Notes: generated by a model from the sequence alone, not told the origin. Positions 34,310 through 46,448 are shown, counted from the first letter of the stretch. The stretch: DNA of 64,000 nucleotides from Dromiciops gliroides (GCF_019393635.1 NC_057864.1:480435617-480499616), one strand, 5' to 3'. Program-made: numbers and translations.

Positions 34310-35345
34310 ACTACTTCTCACCTGTTCCAACTTCCCACTGGCCTCTGCCTGAAATCCCCACCTCTTCTCACATAATGATAAGCTGGCTTCTGACCCCTGA
34401 CCCCACCACAGTGCTGAACCTGCTGTCTCTAAGGCACCAATCTAGCTGACTTACGAATCCAGAGACCCCTGCTTAGTCCTCGTTCTCTCTTTTGAGAATC
34501 CTGTTGTCCTCCTCCTAGGTGTTCTTCTGCCATCTGTAATTTCAGCATCACTCATCACACTCACCTACTTTCCTCCCTTCCCTGACTTTCTCATCTCTTC
34601 TACTGGATGATCATCATATCCAGGCTGCTTAGAATGAGGGTCCTTCTAGGTTCCTACCTTGGGCTCTTCTCTCTCTACTGTCTCTCCTTCGGTGAGCTCA
34701 GGGGCTCCCAAGGGGTGAAGTATCATCTCCATGGTGATGATTCCCTAAACTCCCTCTACAGTCATAATCTTTCTCCTCAACTTCAGAAAGGATGATGACA
34801 TCAGTGACCTCCTGGACATCTCTTCCTGAATGTCCTGAAGGCATTTCAAATTCAGTGTTCACCCCCCCCCCTTAAACTTGCCTCTCTCCAGAAAACCCCT
34901 TATTTCTGTTAAGTGCGTCCCATTCTCCAGTCTCTCAAGCTCCTCTCCTCAGTGGCCCCAGTGTCTCTTCCAATCAGTTGCCAAGTCTTGTTGATGCTAA
35001 TTCCACATCATTCGTCCTTTTCCCTCATTCCCACGGCCATGACACTGATTCAGGGCCTTATAAGCTAGGCTGGCAAGAGGCAACTGCTTCCTACCTGGCT
35101 CCAGAACCTCAGTGTCTCTCCTCTCCAATCCATAATCCAGAGCCGCCAAAACAATCTGCCTAAAGCCTGCTCAAAAATCTTCAGCGGCTCTTGACTATGG
35201 GCTAAAACATACACACAGCCTCCGTTACCTAGATCCCAACTCTCTTTCAGGGTTTATTTTGTATCATTCCCCTTCAAGCATATTCCAGACAAAGGAGGGC
35301 TGTTCCCCACTTAGCCTTCTGTTTATCTCTTACCCATCAACTGTG
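34310..35345 (+). mobile_element. L2/CR1-clade LINE fragment with RT remnant
   Basis: The frame at 34607-34795 reads LLGSYLGLFSLYCLSFGELR and SQGVKYHLHGDDSLNSLYSH, a decayed counterpart of the L2 reverse-transcriptase segment that normally reads LLFSLYT...Y-H-YADDTQLY. HGDD stands where YADD is expected, so the catalytic motif is damaged. Downstream, CATTCTCCAGTCTCTCAAGC and AGTTGCCAAGTCTTGTTGAT continue the L2-type order. Confidence 0.7.
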
Positions 35346-35361
35346 TATCCTGTCACAGCTC

Positions 35362-35562
35362 CCTCGAGGCAGCTGGTGTTTCAATGGTTAGAGAGCTGGA
35401 CCTGGAGTCAGGAAGAACCCAAGTGTGTGTGTGTGGGGGGTGGGGGGGTGGGAAGAGAGGTACAAAGAGAAGTGACTTGCCCAGGGTCACATGGGTACTG
35501 TCACAGGTGGACTGGAATCTAGTTCTTCCTAATTCCACACCGGGCTCTTAAGCCATTATGCT
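35362..35562. repeat. Diverged SINE head and antisense SINE body joined
   Basis: GAGGCAGCTGGTGTTTCAAT to GAGTCAGGAAGAACC resembles a plus SINE head. After a G/T-rich insert, AGAAGTGACTTGCCCAGGGT onward is an antisense SINE body. Confidence 0.55.
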
Positions 35563-35670
35563 ACTCTCAAAATTTTCTTGTACTGTACAGAGAGCAGGCT
35601 TGGATCTTGACCCACAGTCGGGTGACCCTGGGAAAAACACTTATGCTCTAAATGATCTAGATAATTTTCT

Positions 35671-35827
35671 TTCTTTCTTTTTTTATTTCTTAGTGAGACA
35701 ATTGGGTTAAGTGGCTTGCCCAGGGTCACACAGCTAGCAAGTGTTAAGTGTCTGAGGCTGGATTTGAACTCAGGTCCTCCTGACTCCAGGGCTGGTGCTT
35801 TATCTGCTGTGCCACCTAACTGTCCCA
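35671..35827 (-). repeat. Marsupial tRNA-derived SINE, perfect 13-bp target duplication
   Basis: Pyrimidine-rich tail, antisense body and CACCTAACTGTCCC head. TAGATAATTTTCT flanks it at 35658-35670 and 35828-35840. Confidence 0.96.
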
Positions 35828-36038
35828 TAGATAATTTTCTAAGACTGCCTTATACAAAGGATGGGCTGAACACTTATCTTTATTTCTACCCAACATCCTA
35901 AGTGAAGAAGCAGACTAAGTAGCCTAATCCCTCTCCCACATGACAATTCTTCAAATTCTTGTTTAAAATTACATTGCCCACCCAAGTTCTCCTCCCTGGG
36001 TTTTTGTGACACTGACTGATCCTTAAGATCATCATCCA

Positions 36039-37011
36039 AGAAGTCAAAGCTATCTATTGCCATATGAAAAAAATGCTCTAAATCACTATGGATCAGAGAA
36101 ATGCAAATTAAAACAATTCTGAGGTACCACCTCACACCTATTAGATTGGCTAATATGACAAAAAAGGAAAATAAATCTTGGAGAAGCTGTGGAAAAATTG
36201 GAACACTAATGCATTGTTAGTGGAGCTGTGAACTGATCCAACCATTCTGGAGAGCAATTTGGAACTATGCCCAAAGGGCTATGGGACTGTTCATACCCTT
36301 TGACCCAGTGGTACCACTGCTAGGTCTGTATCCCAAAGAGACCATAGAAAAGGGAAAAGGACCCACATGCACAAAAATATTTATAGCAGCTCTCTTTGTG
36401 GTGGCAAAGAACTGGAAGTCGAGGGAATGCCCATTAATAGGAGAATGGCTAAACAAGTTGTGGTATATGAATGCAATGGAATACTATTGTGCTGTAAGAA
36501 ACAATGAGCAGGAGTTCAGAGAAACCTGGAAGGACTTACTTGAACTGAATCTGAGAGGAGCAGAACCAGGAGAACATTGTACACAGTAACAGCAACATTG
36601 TGTGATGAACAATGGGGATAGACTTGGCTCTTCTCAGCAGTGCAACGATCCAAAACAGTTTCATGAACTTATGATAGAAAATATTCTCAACATCCAGAAA
36701 AAAAAGATGTGTGAATTACGAATGCAGATCGAACCACACTGTTTCTACTTTTCGACTGTTTTTTCCCTTCTTTTTTTGAGGTTTTTCCTTTGTGTTCTGG
36801 TTCTTCTTTCACAAGATGACTAATGTAGAAATATGTTTAATGTACATATACAACCTATATCAGACTGCTTTCCATGGGGAGGAGAGAGGGAAGGGAGGGT
36901 GGGAGAAAAAAATTTGGAACAAAAAATCCTGTGGGGGCAGATGTTGAAGACTATCCTTATATGTAACTGGAAAATAATAAAATACTCTAAAAAAAATTTA
37001 AACAAATAAAA
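36039..37011 (+). mobile_element. 5'-truncated L1 with 14-bp target duplication
   Basis: It starts within the C-terminal part of ORF2 (TGCTCTAAATCACTATGGAT), continues through the cysteine-rich region equivalent to CWWSCELIRPIWRAIWNYAQ of the copy at 60252-62291, and ends with the L1 3' UTR, G-rich tract and an A-rich tail. AAGATCATCATCCA flanks it exactly (36025-36038 and 37012-37025). A small ORF of 102 codons at 36281-36589 is a remnant of ORF2 and not a gene. Classical truncated retroposition product. Confidence 0.95.
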
Positions 37012-37139
37012 AAGATCATCATCCACAGCCTATCCTCTTTATGTGAGTTTATGCATGTGTATATATGTCTATGTGTACAGATGTGTGTGTATGTATAGGT
37101 ATACGTTATATCTGTGTGTGTGTGTGAGACAGACAGACA

Positions 37140-38113
37140 CAGGGCTCTGCTGGGGCCTTTTCCTTCCATCTCTTCATGCTCTAGCTAAGTGACCTCATGA
37201 GCTTCCACAAATTCAACTATCTCTGTGTAAATGACTCCCAAATGTCCATATCCAGCCCTCATCCATTTCCTGAGTTCCTGCCACACATTTCCAAAGGCCT
37301 GATGGCCATTCTCACCTCAATATCCTGTAAGCACAAAATCAAGGTGCCCCAAACAGACCGTACGAACCTTTTCTCAAAGTGCCCATTTCCTCTGGTTCAG
37401 GGTACTATCATTCTTCAGTCACCCAAGTCTGTACCCTCAGAGTCATCCTTGACTTGACTCCACTCCTCCCAGCCCCCAATCCAACCAGTTGGCAAGTCTT
37501 GATCACACTTTGCCACCTGTCCCATCTCTCCCCTTCTCTCTATGCTGACCTCTCATCTGGACTATTATAATACTCTCCTAACCAGTCCCCCTCCTGGCCC
37601 CTCTCCCCAGTCCAGCCTCCAAAGCTGCCAAACTGATATTCCCAAAGCACAAGGCTGCCCATAGTCACTCTCCTGCCTGAAAAGCTCCACTTGCCTTTAG
37701 CATAGAATAAAACTCCTCTGCTTGCCACTGAAAGCCTTTCACAACCTAGCTGCACAATCTATCTACACTCCAGTCAAACTGGCTTTGGGACAGTTCCTTC
37801 CCATCTCTCATCTTTTATGCCTTTCCTTGGCTGTTTCACGCACCTAGAATGCACTCCCTTCGCTGCTACCTCTTAGAAACTCTAGCTTCCTTCAAAGCTG
37901 AGCTCCAGAGTTCCTACGGGAGGCCTTTTCTGCCCCCCCCCCATAATCACTTTGTCTATAGTTTGCACATACATGTACACATCATTTCTCCCTAATTGAA
38001 TGTAAGGACCTGATGGGCAGGAGCTGTTTCTTTTTTGTCTTTATGCCCACAGTACCTAGCGCAGTGCCTGGCACAAAGGAGATGCCTAATAAATGCTTGC
38101 TGACTGACTGAGG
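37140..38113 (+). mobile_element. L2/CR1-clade LINE 3' end, ~970 bp
   Basis: Well-preserved order of blocks: GTCATCCTTGACTTGACTCC, CATCTGGACTATTATAATAC, CTCCAAAGCTGCCAAACTGA, GAATGCACTCCCTTCGCTGC, GGGCAGGAGCTGTTTCTTTT and GTGCCTGGCACAAAGGAGAT. It ends in TGCTTGCTGACTGACTGA, the short tandem 3' terminus typical of this clade, with no poly(A). It is the best L2-type copy in the window; no intact ORF. Confidence 0.8.
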
Positions 38114-38164
38114 GAACAAAGAAAGACAGGCATGGGCATTTAAAGAAAAAAAAAAACCAGCAAA

Positions 38165-38330
38165 GGCTCACAGAAGTTGAGCTGGAAGGGACCTTCAGAT
38201 ACTGTGTAGCCCAAGCTCTTCTAGGTACCAGTGCAGATGGTCATGGTCACACAAGTGTCCCAAGCAGGCTTTAAACACCTCCCTCTGACTCTTGAGTCCG
38301 TGTTCTCTCTCCTGCACTAGCTGCCAGCCA
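38165..38330 (-). repeat. MIR-class CORE-SINE remnant
   Basis: GAGCTGGAAGGGACCTTCAG and CACACAAGTGTCCCAAGCAG in the order of an antisense MIR-like element. Confidence 0.5.
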
Positions 38331-38859
38331 TTTCTAACAACCTAAAGCCGAGTTACTGAAGGTTAAGAAGTATCGTTGTCAGCGCCTCCACCCCCACCCC
38401 TCCATTTTTCTGCTCTTCTGTCATCATCAATGTGAAAGCAAAGAAGACTGCAAAGGCCCAGAAGCATTTTTTACATTTTGGCTTCCTGGGGGACAATGGC
38501 CAAAAAATTCATAACCTACAGGCCAGGGTGATAATAGTGTAAATCTCCCTAAGGCTGGTCATTCAAGAGCAAACTCAATCAAAGCTCAGGCTCGCCCTGG
38601 AAACTGTGCTGGCAGGGGAGAGCCTGAGCAAGCCTGGGAAATCTGGGCAGGAACAAGGCGTACCACAGGAATGGTGCTGGAGGTGGTGAGCCAGTAAATG
38701 AGAACAGGAGAGTCTGAGAATATATTTGTAAAGTGCTCAGCAGAGTCTAGCATATAGCAGAAGTCTAGTAAATGAGTCTTTCCTTGCTAACAGATGCATA
38801 TGTATACACACATCTGGATACATATGTATATATACATACAGGTATAAGACCAAAACCCA

Positions 38860-39765
38860 TTTCCTAATAGCTAAGTAGTCAAAGGATGTGAACAGCAAAC
38901 CACTAATGGCCTTATGAAAGAATGCTGCAAATCATGAATAGGAAAAATCCAAATTAAAACAATCCTGAGATTTTACCTCACCCTCAGCAAACTGGCAAAG
39001 ATGAAAAAAGATAGGAAGAGTCAATTCTGAAGTAGCTGGGCACACCAATACACCAGGGGTGGAGCTGTGAATCATTTTGGAAAGCAATTTGGAATTATGC
39101 AAAGAAAATTACTAAAATGTCTCGACCTTCAAACTGGGAGATTACACTATTATGTATATACACACCTCTATCAGGAAGTCACTGGTTAAAAAAAAAACAA
39201 GTTCCCCCATACACCGATTACTTATAGCAGCCCCCTTTTTCCAGGGACAAAGAACTGGGAGCAATCACTTTCCCATACAGTGAGGAACAGCTACATAAAT
39301 TGTGGTACATGAGAGTGATGGAATATTCCCCTGCTATGATGAAATACAGAGAAGCCCAGGAAGATTTGCATGAACGGACACAGTAAAAAATAAGCAGAGC
39401 CAAGAAAACAATGGACAAAATGACCATGACAATATAAACAGAAATAATAGCCACAAACCAAGTGAAATTAGTATTATGAAATTACAAAGAGCAAGCATGA
39501 CCTGCAAAGAAGACTTACAAACAGACACACACATCCTTTGCAATGGTGGGAATTCCAAGGGTATGGGACATTACATAAATGTTCACACTTTTTGGATTAA
39601 TGATTGGTTTCGATTATTTCTCTTTTTCTTAATAAAAAAAATTCTTCTATGGGATAATTCTCTAGAAAAGGGGAAGGGGAAGGATACAGGGGGAAATTTT
39701 AAGTTTTACGAAAACAAAACATGTCAATGATAATTTATTTTTAAAAAACATAGGAATAAAAAAAT
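38860..39765 (+). mobile_element. Old L1 3' fragment
   Basis: AAGTAGTCAAAGGATGTGAA, CCAAATTAAAACAATCCTGA, CCAGGGACAAAGAACTGGGA and TGTGGTACATGAGAGTGATG are diverged counterparts of the C-terminal ORF2 and 3' region of the intact-length copy (61660-62300). Many indels. Confidence 0.8.
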
Positions 39766-39774
39766 AAGGTTTCT

Positions 39775-40545
39775 AAATATGACTGAAACTGTCTATCTAA
39801 AACGAAGAGTAAGCATTACTCTTGGAGAAACAGGAAAAGCTTTTCCAGTAACATCATGGGTAAAAACAAGAGGAAGCCCTCTACCTCTATCGCTTGACAT
39901 AGTTAGAAATACTAGCTGCTGCAATAATAAGCACAGCAAAGAGGAGGCAAAATGATCACTAAATGCAGACTATATAGTTTGCTTAGTGAACCCTACAAAA
40001 AACCGAGACAACATCTTTGGCTACACAGAAGGGTACAAGACAGATCCACAAAAATCATCAGCATTTCTGTATCTTACTGACAAACCATGGTAAGAAAAAA
40101 GAGGAAGAGAGACAAGTAAATCTCTAGGTTTTTCCTTAAGATATAGAAGTACAATTTAAAAGGTTTTTTACAAAAATAAAAAAGACAACTTACATAATTG
40201 GAAAAACAATCAATTTTCATGGCTTTGCCACACCAGTATAGTTAAAAAAAAAAAAACATACAACAAAAATTAAAGATTTAATATTAGGGCAGTTAGGCAC
40301 CAAAGGTGTACTTTATATATAGCATTTGACAAAATAATAATAAAATTTGGAGGAATAAAAAGTCAAGACTATAAAGGGATAGAATGGACAAGCAGAAAGA
40401 AACCGGGGTTGATACTTCTAGATAAACCCTCCAAGCAGTAGTTAACAAAACTATCTAGTACAAGACAAAGACAGAAGATCAGTAGAAGAGATGACATAAA
40501 CAAGACTTGGAAACAGATATCTATGCAGTGTTCAAAAAAATCCCA
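39775..40545 (+). mobile_element. Old L1 ORF2 fragment (reverse-transcriptase region)
   Basis: The segment near 39863-39920 (GTAAAAACAAGAGGAAGCCC and following) corresponds to the V(K)QG(C)PLSPLLF stretch, and ATCCACAAAAATCATCAGCA (40042-40061) matches nearly exactly ATCCACATAAATCATCAGCA of the copy at 60655-60674. Strongly decayed; reading frames broken. Confidence 0.7.
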
Positions 40546-40553
40546 GTACCATT

Positions 40554-41230
40554 GTGAGAAAATAATTATTAATAATGGGTTTTGAGGGGATTGAGTTTTT
40601 CTCTACCTCTCCCCACTCAGAGGTCAATTTTTAGGAGGGAGCTCTGGCTCTCTAATCCTGTAGAGGGTGTACAATAGAGGTGGAGAATAGACTCTGATTA
40701 GCTCAGTGAAGTGATGGGATTAAGCCACACCTATCTGAATTAGCCTGTTGCCCCTCAGGGGGTCTCATATTAGACCCCCCCCCCATGTCATCACAGTACA
40801 GCTCATTTTGTTTGTTTGTTTGTTTTTTAGTGAGGCAATTGGGGTTAAGTGACTTGCCCAGGGTCACACAGCTAGTAAGTGTTAAGTGTCTGAGGCCGGA
40901 TTTGAACCCAGGTACTCCTGAGTCCAGGGCCGGTGCTCCATCCACTGTGCCACCTAGCTGCCCCAGTACAGCTCATTTTAATATGGGCCACCCTCAAGTC
41001 ACACCAACCAATGGAATTGAATGATGTTAGCCAATTAGCTTTGATCAGTGTGTAAGGAGCCACCTCTGTGGAAAAGAGGAAAAAGACTGCATGCACCACA
41101 GGGGGCTTGTTCTCTTCTTCCTGGAACTCCCCACATGTCCTCTCCTCTTGGCTAAATATGCTGGGTATGTAATTGTTTTAGGCCTGTAAGCCTGTGACTA
41201 GTGGAGAAGTTAGGGAGACACTCGGTTAAT
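40554..41230 (+). mobile_element. ERV LTR-like sequence, interrupted by a SINE
   Basis: It begins TGTGAGAAAATAATTATTAA and contains GCTCATTTTAATATGGGCCA, CCAACCAATGGAATTGAATG and GCTTTGATCAGTGTG in the same order as 5274-5810, with CCAAT-like boxes. It is probably a solo LTR of the same endogenous retrovirus family; no viral coding region adjoins. The 3' end is not clear. A SINE is inserted at 40810-40964. Confidence 0.5.
40810..40964 (-). repeat. Marsupial tRNA-derived SINE nested in LTR-like sequence
   Basis: GTTTGTTTGTTTGTTTTTTA tail, full antisense body, CACCTAGCTGCCCC head. AGTACAGCTCATTTT flanks it at 40795-40809 and 40965-40979. Confidence 0.96.
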
Positions 41231-41619
41231 ACTTTAATATGTGATGTTAATGAAAAAAACAACACTTACTACCAAAACCGGTGTAATAGCCATTAATTTA
41301 TAAGTAGCAAAATTTTAGAAAACCCAGTCTGGCCCCCCAATAATTTAATTAACACACCATCAACTACTAGGGAAGGGCCTAACTCACAAGCACTGCTGGG
41401 AAAACTGAAAAGCAGGCTGGACGTTCTCCTCTCCCCAAAAAAGAGAGGTTAAAATGAGCAGTTTGTAAATGTCCTAAATATAAAAAACTAGCATGATAAA
41501 AATTAGAGAATGGAAGTTTACATTGTTTACAAATGTAGACAGGAAAAAATTCATAACCAGACATGGGATAGATATGGGCAATCCCAGTCTGTATTTTCTC
41601 CTGATTTTAGCAGCACTTT

Positions 41620-42500
41620 GGATTAGTATGAAAGCTTTTGAATTTTATATACAGACAGGGAAGAAACTTTGAATGAAACAGGTCTAATAAAAGAATTTAC
41701 ATGAAACTGACATAGGTAATATAAGCAAGTTTCAAAATAAGATATACAAGAGAGATATCAAAAACCACCTTAAAAATATCCAAAATCACTAACAGTAAAA
41801 GAAATTCCAAATGACAAAATGTATGTCTGTCCTGTTAACAAGGATGATAAGAAATGGAAACTTATCGGAGAAACTGTGGAAGACAGCCACACTCATTTAC
41901 TGCTTCAAGGAGCAATAGATGGATTTAATGAAAACAGTTAAAACCTGGAATTATGGAAGGAAAGTAACTGAATTGTTTATACCACCGTCCCAGAAATTCT
42001 GTCACTACAACTACATTCCAAGGAAATTATTCACAAGAAAAAAGGAGGGGTGGAAAAGAACAAGTATTTATTGAGGACCTACTATGTGCACTGTGTTAAG
42101 TGCTTTATACACATGATCTTGTTTGAAGCTCAGAACAACCCTATGAGGATTTTTATTCTATATCTTGTGAGGGTGCTATTCTCTCCATTATACAGTTAAG
42201 GAAACTGAGGCAAAAAGAGTAAGTGACTTGCCCAGGGTCTCACAGCTGATAAGTGTCCGAGGCAGGATTTGAACTCAAGTCTTCCTGACTCCAGCCCAGC
42301 ATTTACTCTCCACTGTGCTCTCAGTTGCCCTGATAAGAAATTCAGTGAAGCATGGGAAGACTTGTAGGAACTGACAAAGATAAATAAACAGAACCAAAAG
42401 AACAAGATACAGTGTAGCTACAATAATGTCACTAAAAGGAAACTGAAAACCAAACGAAGATCCCAGAGAATTCTGGTAGGACCAGAAGAACTTTATGCAC
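41620..42500 (+). mobile_element. Old L1/HAL1 3' fragment split by a MIR-class repeat
   Basis: Left part 41740-42045 (AAATATCCAAAATCACTAAC, AAATGGAAACTTATCGGAGA) and right part 42330-42500 (AAATTCAGTGAAGCATGGGA, AGAACCAAAAGAACAAGATA) fit the end of a marsupial L1. The MIR/SINE-like piece at 42050-42330 lies between them. Confidence 0.55.
42050..42330 (-). repeat. MIR-class / SINE-like repeat
   Basis: AGTATTTATTGAGGACCTAC, GGAAACTGAGGCAAAAAGAG, GTGACTTGCCCAGGGTCTCA and GGCAGGATTTGAACTCAAGT in antisense CORE-SINE order. Confidence 0.8.
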
Positions 42501-43370
42501 AATAATGAGAGTATAAAGTCAATACTGAGAGGCCCCCAAATTCTGGTCCAATATGTATTAATGGTTTAAAAAACACTTTAAAAATCAAAACAGAAATGAC
42601 ACCAAAGGTCTCAAACATGGGACCCTGCGACTGCAACTGGTCATGTCCTTAGGGAAGTCTGAGTCTTCAGGTCGGTGAGGGCACAGTGGAGATGCCCGCC
42701 TAGGGCAACTAAAAGATAGGAGTCTGGGTTGGAGGGTCAGTCAGGCCCAATGCCCGGATACTAATCTGGGATTCACTGCACTGGGGTAAGAGGTGTAGTC
42801 ATGGGTGTAAATGAGATTGCCAAGGAATAGTATTGAGGCAAAGGAGAAGGCGGAGGACATACTTCTGGGGAAAAGGTGGCCAAGGAAGAAGAGAGAGAAG
42901 GAACAGCTGATAGGAGAACCCAGGAAGCCAAAAGGCAAAGAGCATCCCGAAGGCGAGGATGGCCAAGAGGAGTCAACATTTCAGGAAGGCAAAATCAGAT
43001 AAAGATCTTTACAAAGGCCACTGAAGGTGACTGAAGTAAGGGAGGCCTGAGAGAGGAAGTGGGCGGGTAAGGGCATCAGACTTGGAGAGATGAGGCTGGG
43101 GGGAGTGGTGGGAAATGAAAGGATGGGGGAAGACAATTTTTTTTTTCAAGAAGAAATTATTTGCAGCACTGCTAGATGGTGCAGGAAGGTTTCCTTAGGA
43201 TCAGGAAGGCCTAAGCATATGATACTGAAAGCTACTCTACAATTTTCAAATAAACATTTGTTGGCCATATCTCTGTGATTCCATTACTCATTTCTTGGAT
43301 GTGATTTAAATTTCAGTATCTATGGAGATATGTCTGTAGATACTATGTAATGTACATGATAATATGTATG

Positions 43371-43510
43371 TTGGGGCAGCTAGGTGGTGCAGTGGATAGA
43401 GCACTGGCCTTGGATTCAGGAGGACCTGAGTTCAAATCCAGCCTCACTCGACATGTACTAGCTGTGTGACCCTGGGCAAGTCACTTAACCAACTGCCTCA
43501 CCCCCCCCCA
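43371..43510 (+). repeat. Marsupial tRNA-derived SINE, perfect 15-bp target duplication
   Basis: TTGGGGCAGCTAGGTGGTGC head, slightly shortened body, CCCCCCCCCCA tail. ATGATAATATGTATG flanks it at 43356-43370 and 43511-43525. Confidence 0.97.
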
Positions 43511-44639
43511 ATGATAATATGTATGCCTCCATGTTGAACATAAATGAGTATGTCTGTATAGAGACATTCACACACACAATCTTCCCACTTAAATCAGTTC
43601 TCAGAGACCAGGGCCCGCTCCTGATGCTTCTTTGAATCCTCTCCTGAACACCCATGATTATTCAAAGCAGGCACTTTAGATACAGAATTCTACAGAAACT
43701 TCCAAGTTGTAACTGTGTCCAGGATGACTAAGCCTTGTCTGTGATGCAAATGGTCTGTAGTGGAAAGGTCTGGAGGCTTTACAGAGCATTTATTGGGGTG
43801 CTGATGAAAGGCAGCCTGGAGGGAGAGAACTGACCTCCTAGCCAGGAAGGCCTGGAGAGAAGGCTTGCCTCCCATCCATCCTGGCAAGTTACATTGCCTC
43901 TGAAGTACAAATGAGATGTTACAGAGATGGTGCAGTCTGTATAGCTAGAGGGAATTTCCTCACCCTGGAGTCCCATCCCTATTAGGCACTGAAAGAGGGC
44001 ACTGCTAAGTGTATGAATTACAACAAAAACTCAGTAGAGTTTTTTTAGAGTGCACAGTAGAAAGGCGTTCCTCACTTTGTGTGTGTGGCACTGAACCCTT
44101 TGTCATCTGGTGAAGCCTATCACTCCTCAGAATAATGTTTTTAAGAACTTAAAACAAAACACACCGGACTAAGAGGCAACTGGTCACACTGAAGTGAAGA
44201 TGTCATTTTGATGTTCTCACACCTGAAATCTATCCAGATTCCCTTGAGAATCCCAGGTTAAAAAGCCCTGCTCTAAATCTAAAGTTCACGATCCAGTTAA
44301 CCATGATTAAAAAACAAAACTCAAATGGAAACAATTAAAGAATGAGTAAGACATGAAGGGATAATTATATGCTCCTGAAAGCTCAGACGAGCTAGGCCTT
44401 AAGGGTCCCACTGGTCAGTGTAAGGGGGTGCTACATAGGGCAGGCAGGCCAATTCCAGCAGCATCTCAGGTGCCAATCTGCCTGCCCCTAGGATGCCCAC
44501 CCCCAGGGCTCTCCCATCCCAAAGAAGAGACTTTCCCAAGACATAAATAGTTACAGAACAAATACATGAGCCCTTTCCCCTTCCACTCTCCCCCTCAATT
44601 AACAGGTAAGAGGGAGACCAGGGAACATCAGATCACATA

Positions 44640-44805
44640 CTTAGAGGGACCCCATCTAGGCCAAGCCTCCTCATTTTACAGTTGAGGAAATTGAGGTCCA
44701 GGGTGGTGAATGGATCTACCCAGGGCTTCACAGCTAGTGAATGTAGTGGGATTTGAATTCAGGTCTCCAGGACAATAAATCAAATGCTCTACCCATGCTG
44801 CCTCA
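44640..44805 (-). repeat. MIR-class CORE-SINE remnant
   Basis: CCTCCTCATTTTACAGTTGA, GGAAATTGAGGTCCAGGGTG and GGGATTTGAATTCAGGTCTC in antisense MIR order. Confidence 0.8.
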
Positions 44806-44924
44806 CTTCCTCAACTGTAAAAAAGAGGGGAATGATCTGGATGGCCTCTTAGCTCCCTTCTAGCTCTAATAATAAAACAACAACAATAATAAATAATAAA
44901 ATTAATAAATGATGAAAAGAAAAA

Positions 44925-45110
44925 AGTAAAGATTCCCCAATACTGTCTCACTGGACCCTCATGATCACCCTGGGAAGTAGGTGCTACTATCCCCATTTTA
45001 CCAATGAGGGAAACTAAGGCCAACAGCTTAAGTGACTAGCCCAAGGTCACACGACTAGTAAATTCCCGAGTCGAATCTGAAGTCAAGCCTTCCCGCCTGC
45101 GCTTCCCACC
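44925..45110 (-). repeat. MIR-class CORE-SINE remnant close to the YEATS2 CpG island
   Basis: CACTGGACCCTCATGATCAC, CTATCCCCATTTTACCAATG and AAGTGACTAGCCCAAGGTCA in antisense MIR order. Confidence 0.8.
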
Positions 45111-45940
45111 TAAGTGTGAACAAGCCAGGCGCACCCCACGCCCAGTAGTGTTTTGCTCTTTGACCCTCCTAGACCGAGCCCCCTTCCTGGGCCTCAGTTT
45201 CCCCCTCTGAAAGGCTGAGGAGGAGAGTGGAGCTCAGTGGTCTCCTGGGTCCCTTCCAGGTCTGAATCCATGCTCCTTTAACTACTGCCTCCCCTTTCCT
45301 GGACCTCAGTTTCCCCAAGTGTAAAAGGAGGTGGGATCCTCCCCAGCTCGGGCTAGAGACAAGACCTAAGTGCGCTTGCCCTCGGAGAGCTTACCTTCTA
45401 TGGGGCAGGGGGAGGGGTCACCCGGCCAAGCACAGACACGCTCCTAAAGAACACGCAGAAACCGGGACCTCCCGCCCCCAGCCCCGCCTCCCGGGGGAGG
45501 GGGAAGGTGTCCGCCGCGCACGCGCACACGCACAGCCCGCTCTCTCCCCCCCTCCGCCGGACAATGGCTCCCGTGGGAGGGCGCGCGCGCACACAGGAGC
45601 AGGAGCACGCGCCCCCGTCCCGCGCACGCGCAGGAGCCAGAGCAAGAGCACGCAGTACCGTCCCCCCTCTTTCCCCCCGCGCACGCACCCCCTTCTCCCC
45701 CCACACCCCATGCCCTCCTCGTGAGCCCCGGGCCCCAGCCTCTCGCGCGCTCTCCCCACACTTAAGACTCACCCCTCGACGAGCCCGGGGCCCGAACCCC
45801 GGAGCCGGAGCCCGGCAGACGCAGGGCGGGGAGGTGGCCCAGACCACGCCCCGCCACGAGGCCCCCGGTCGGCGCGGCGCCCGACGGGAAACGGACTGAG
45901 CCGCTCGGCCCGGCCGGCCCGGCCCAGCCCAACCCGTCTC

Positions 45941-45948
45941 GGACGTCA
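45941..45948 (-). promoter_or_regulatory. CRE-like ATF/CREB site
   Basis: TGACGTCC on the minus strand matches the palindromic CRE TGACGTCA in seven of eight positions and lies in the CpG island. Confidence 0.45.
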
Positions 45949-46007
45949 CGCACGCGAAGGGGCGCGCGCTTGGCGGCGGCGGCGTCGGAGGCGCTCGCGC
46001 CCCCCAG

Positions 46008-46017
46008 GGGGCGGGGC
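46008..46017 (+). promoter_or_regulatory. GC box (Sp/KLF site)
   Basis: GGGGCGGGGC within the CpG island, a consensus Sp1/KLF binding site. Confidence 0.6.
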
Positions 46018-46159
46018 CGGGCCGGGAGGAGGCGCGAGGAGCAGGGGGAGGGGGAGAGCTGGGAAAGCGCGAATGAGCGCGGCGCCCGCCGGGGCCCAGC
46101 AGGGGACGCCGCTGCACGAGACTGGGCTCCGCTAGGCCCAAAGTCCCCACCGGCGTGCA

Positions 46160-46300
46160 TGCATTAAGCGCCTGCTGTATGCGGGGCGCTGGGCTCAGCG
46201 GGGGGCCTGTTCTCTAGGAGCTCGCAGTACAATGAACGAATGAATGAAGCATTTATTAAATGCCTGTGGTGTGCCAGGCACAGTGCTTTGTGCACAGTGG
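46160..46300 (-). repeat. Two short L2/SINE-type 3'-end remnants
   Basis: GCATTAAGCGCCTGCTGTAT and CATTTATTAAATGCCTGTGG are two successive copies of the AATAAATG.../GGCACTGTGC-type end shared by L2 and MIR-class elements. They lie at the edge of the CpG island. Confidence 0.55.
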
Positions 46301-46448
46301 ACAACAGGCAAACAAGAGGGCTGGGGTGGGGGGTGGGTTTGCTCGGGGACCCTCCCTTGTTCCGGGGCCTTGGCATCCTGCCTGCCCCAGGGAGGAGTCT
46401 CTGCAGTTGTGGAAGATGCTGTTGCTGCCATTTCACTCCCAGTCTAGC

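Larger units (their letters stand above)
45773..46100 (-). other. YEATS2: Candidate non-coding first exon of YEATS2
   Basis: The coding exon at 29119-29240 opens with a splice acceptor, so an upstream exon must exist. On the minus strand GAGGG/GTGAGTC gives a strong donor with the exon ending at 45773 within the CpG island. The 5' limit is arbitrary because the start site is unknown. Other GT dinucleotides in the island fit the donor consensus less well. Confidence 0.45.
45440..46170 (-). promoter_or_regulatory. YEATS2: CpG island, probable YEATS2 promoter
   Basis: About 730 bp of very GC-rich, CpG-dense DNA, the only such block in the window, lying upstream of the YEATS2 coding exons and downstream of KLHL24. 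This position matches a YEATS2 promoter. It holds a GC box, a CRE-like site and a good splice donor in YEATS2 orientation, and no TATA box that I can see, which fits a dispersed housekeeping start. The KLHL24 promoter should lie beyond the window, so this island is assigned to YEATS2 by position. Bidirectional transcription cannot be excluded. Confidence 0.8.

Noticed and set aside
45398..46160. Open frames of up to 250 codons on the minus strand and 130 on the plus strand in the CpG island
   Set aside because: GC-rich DNA has few stop codons. The frames overlap on all strands, are rich in Ala/Gly/Pro/Arg and have no recognisable domain; the island is better explained as the YEATS2 promoter and first exon.
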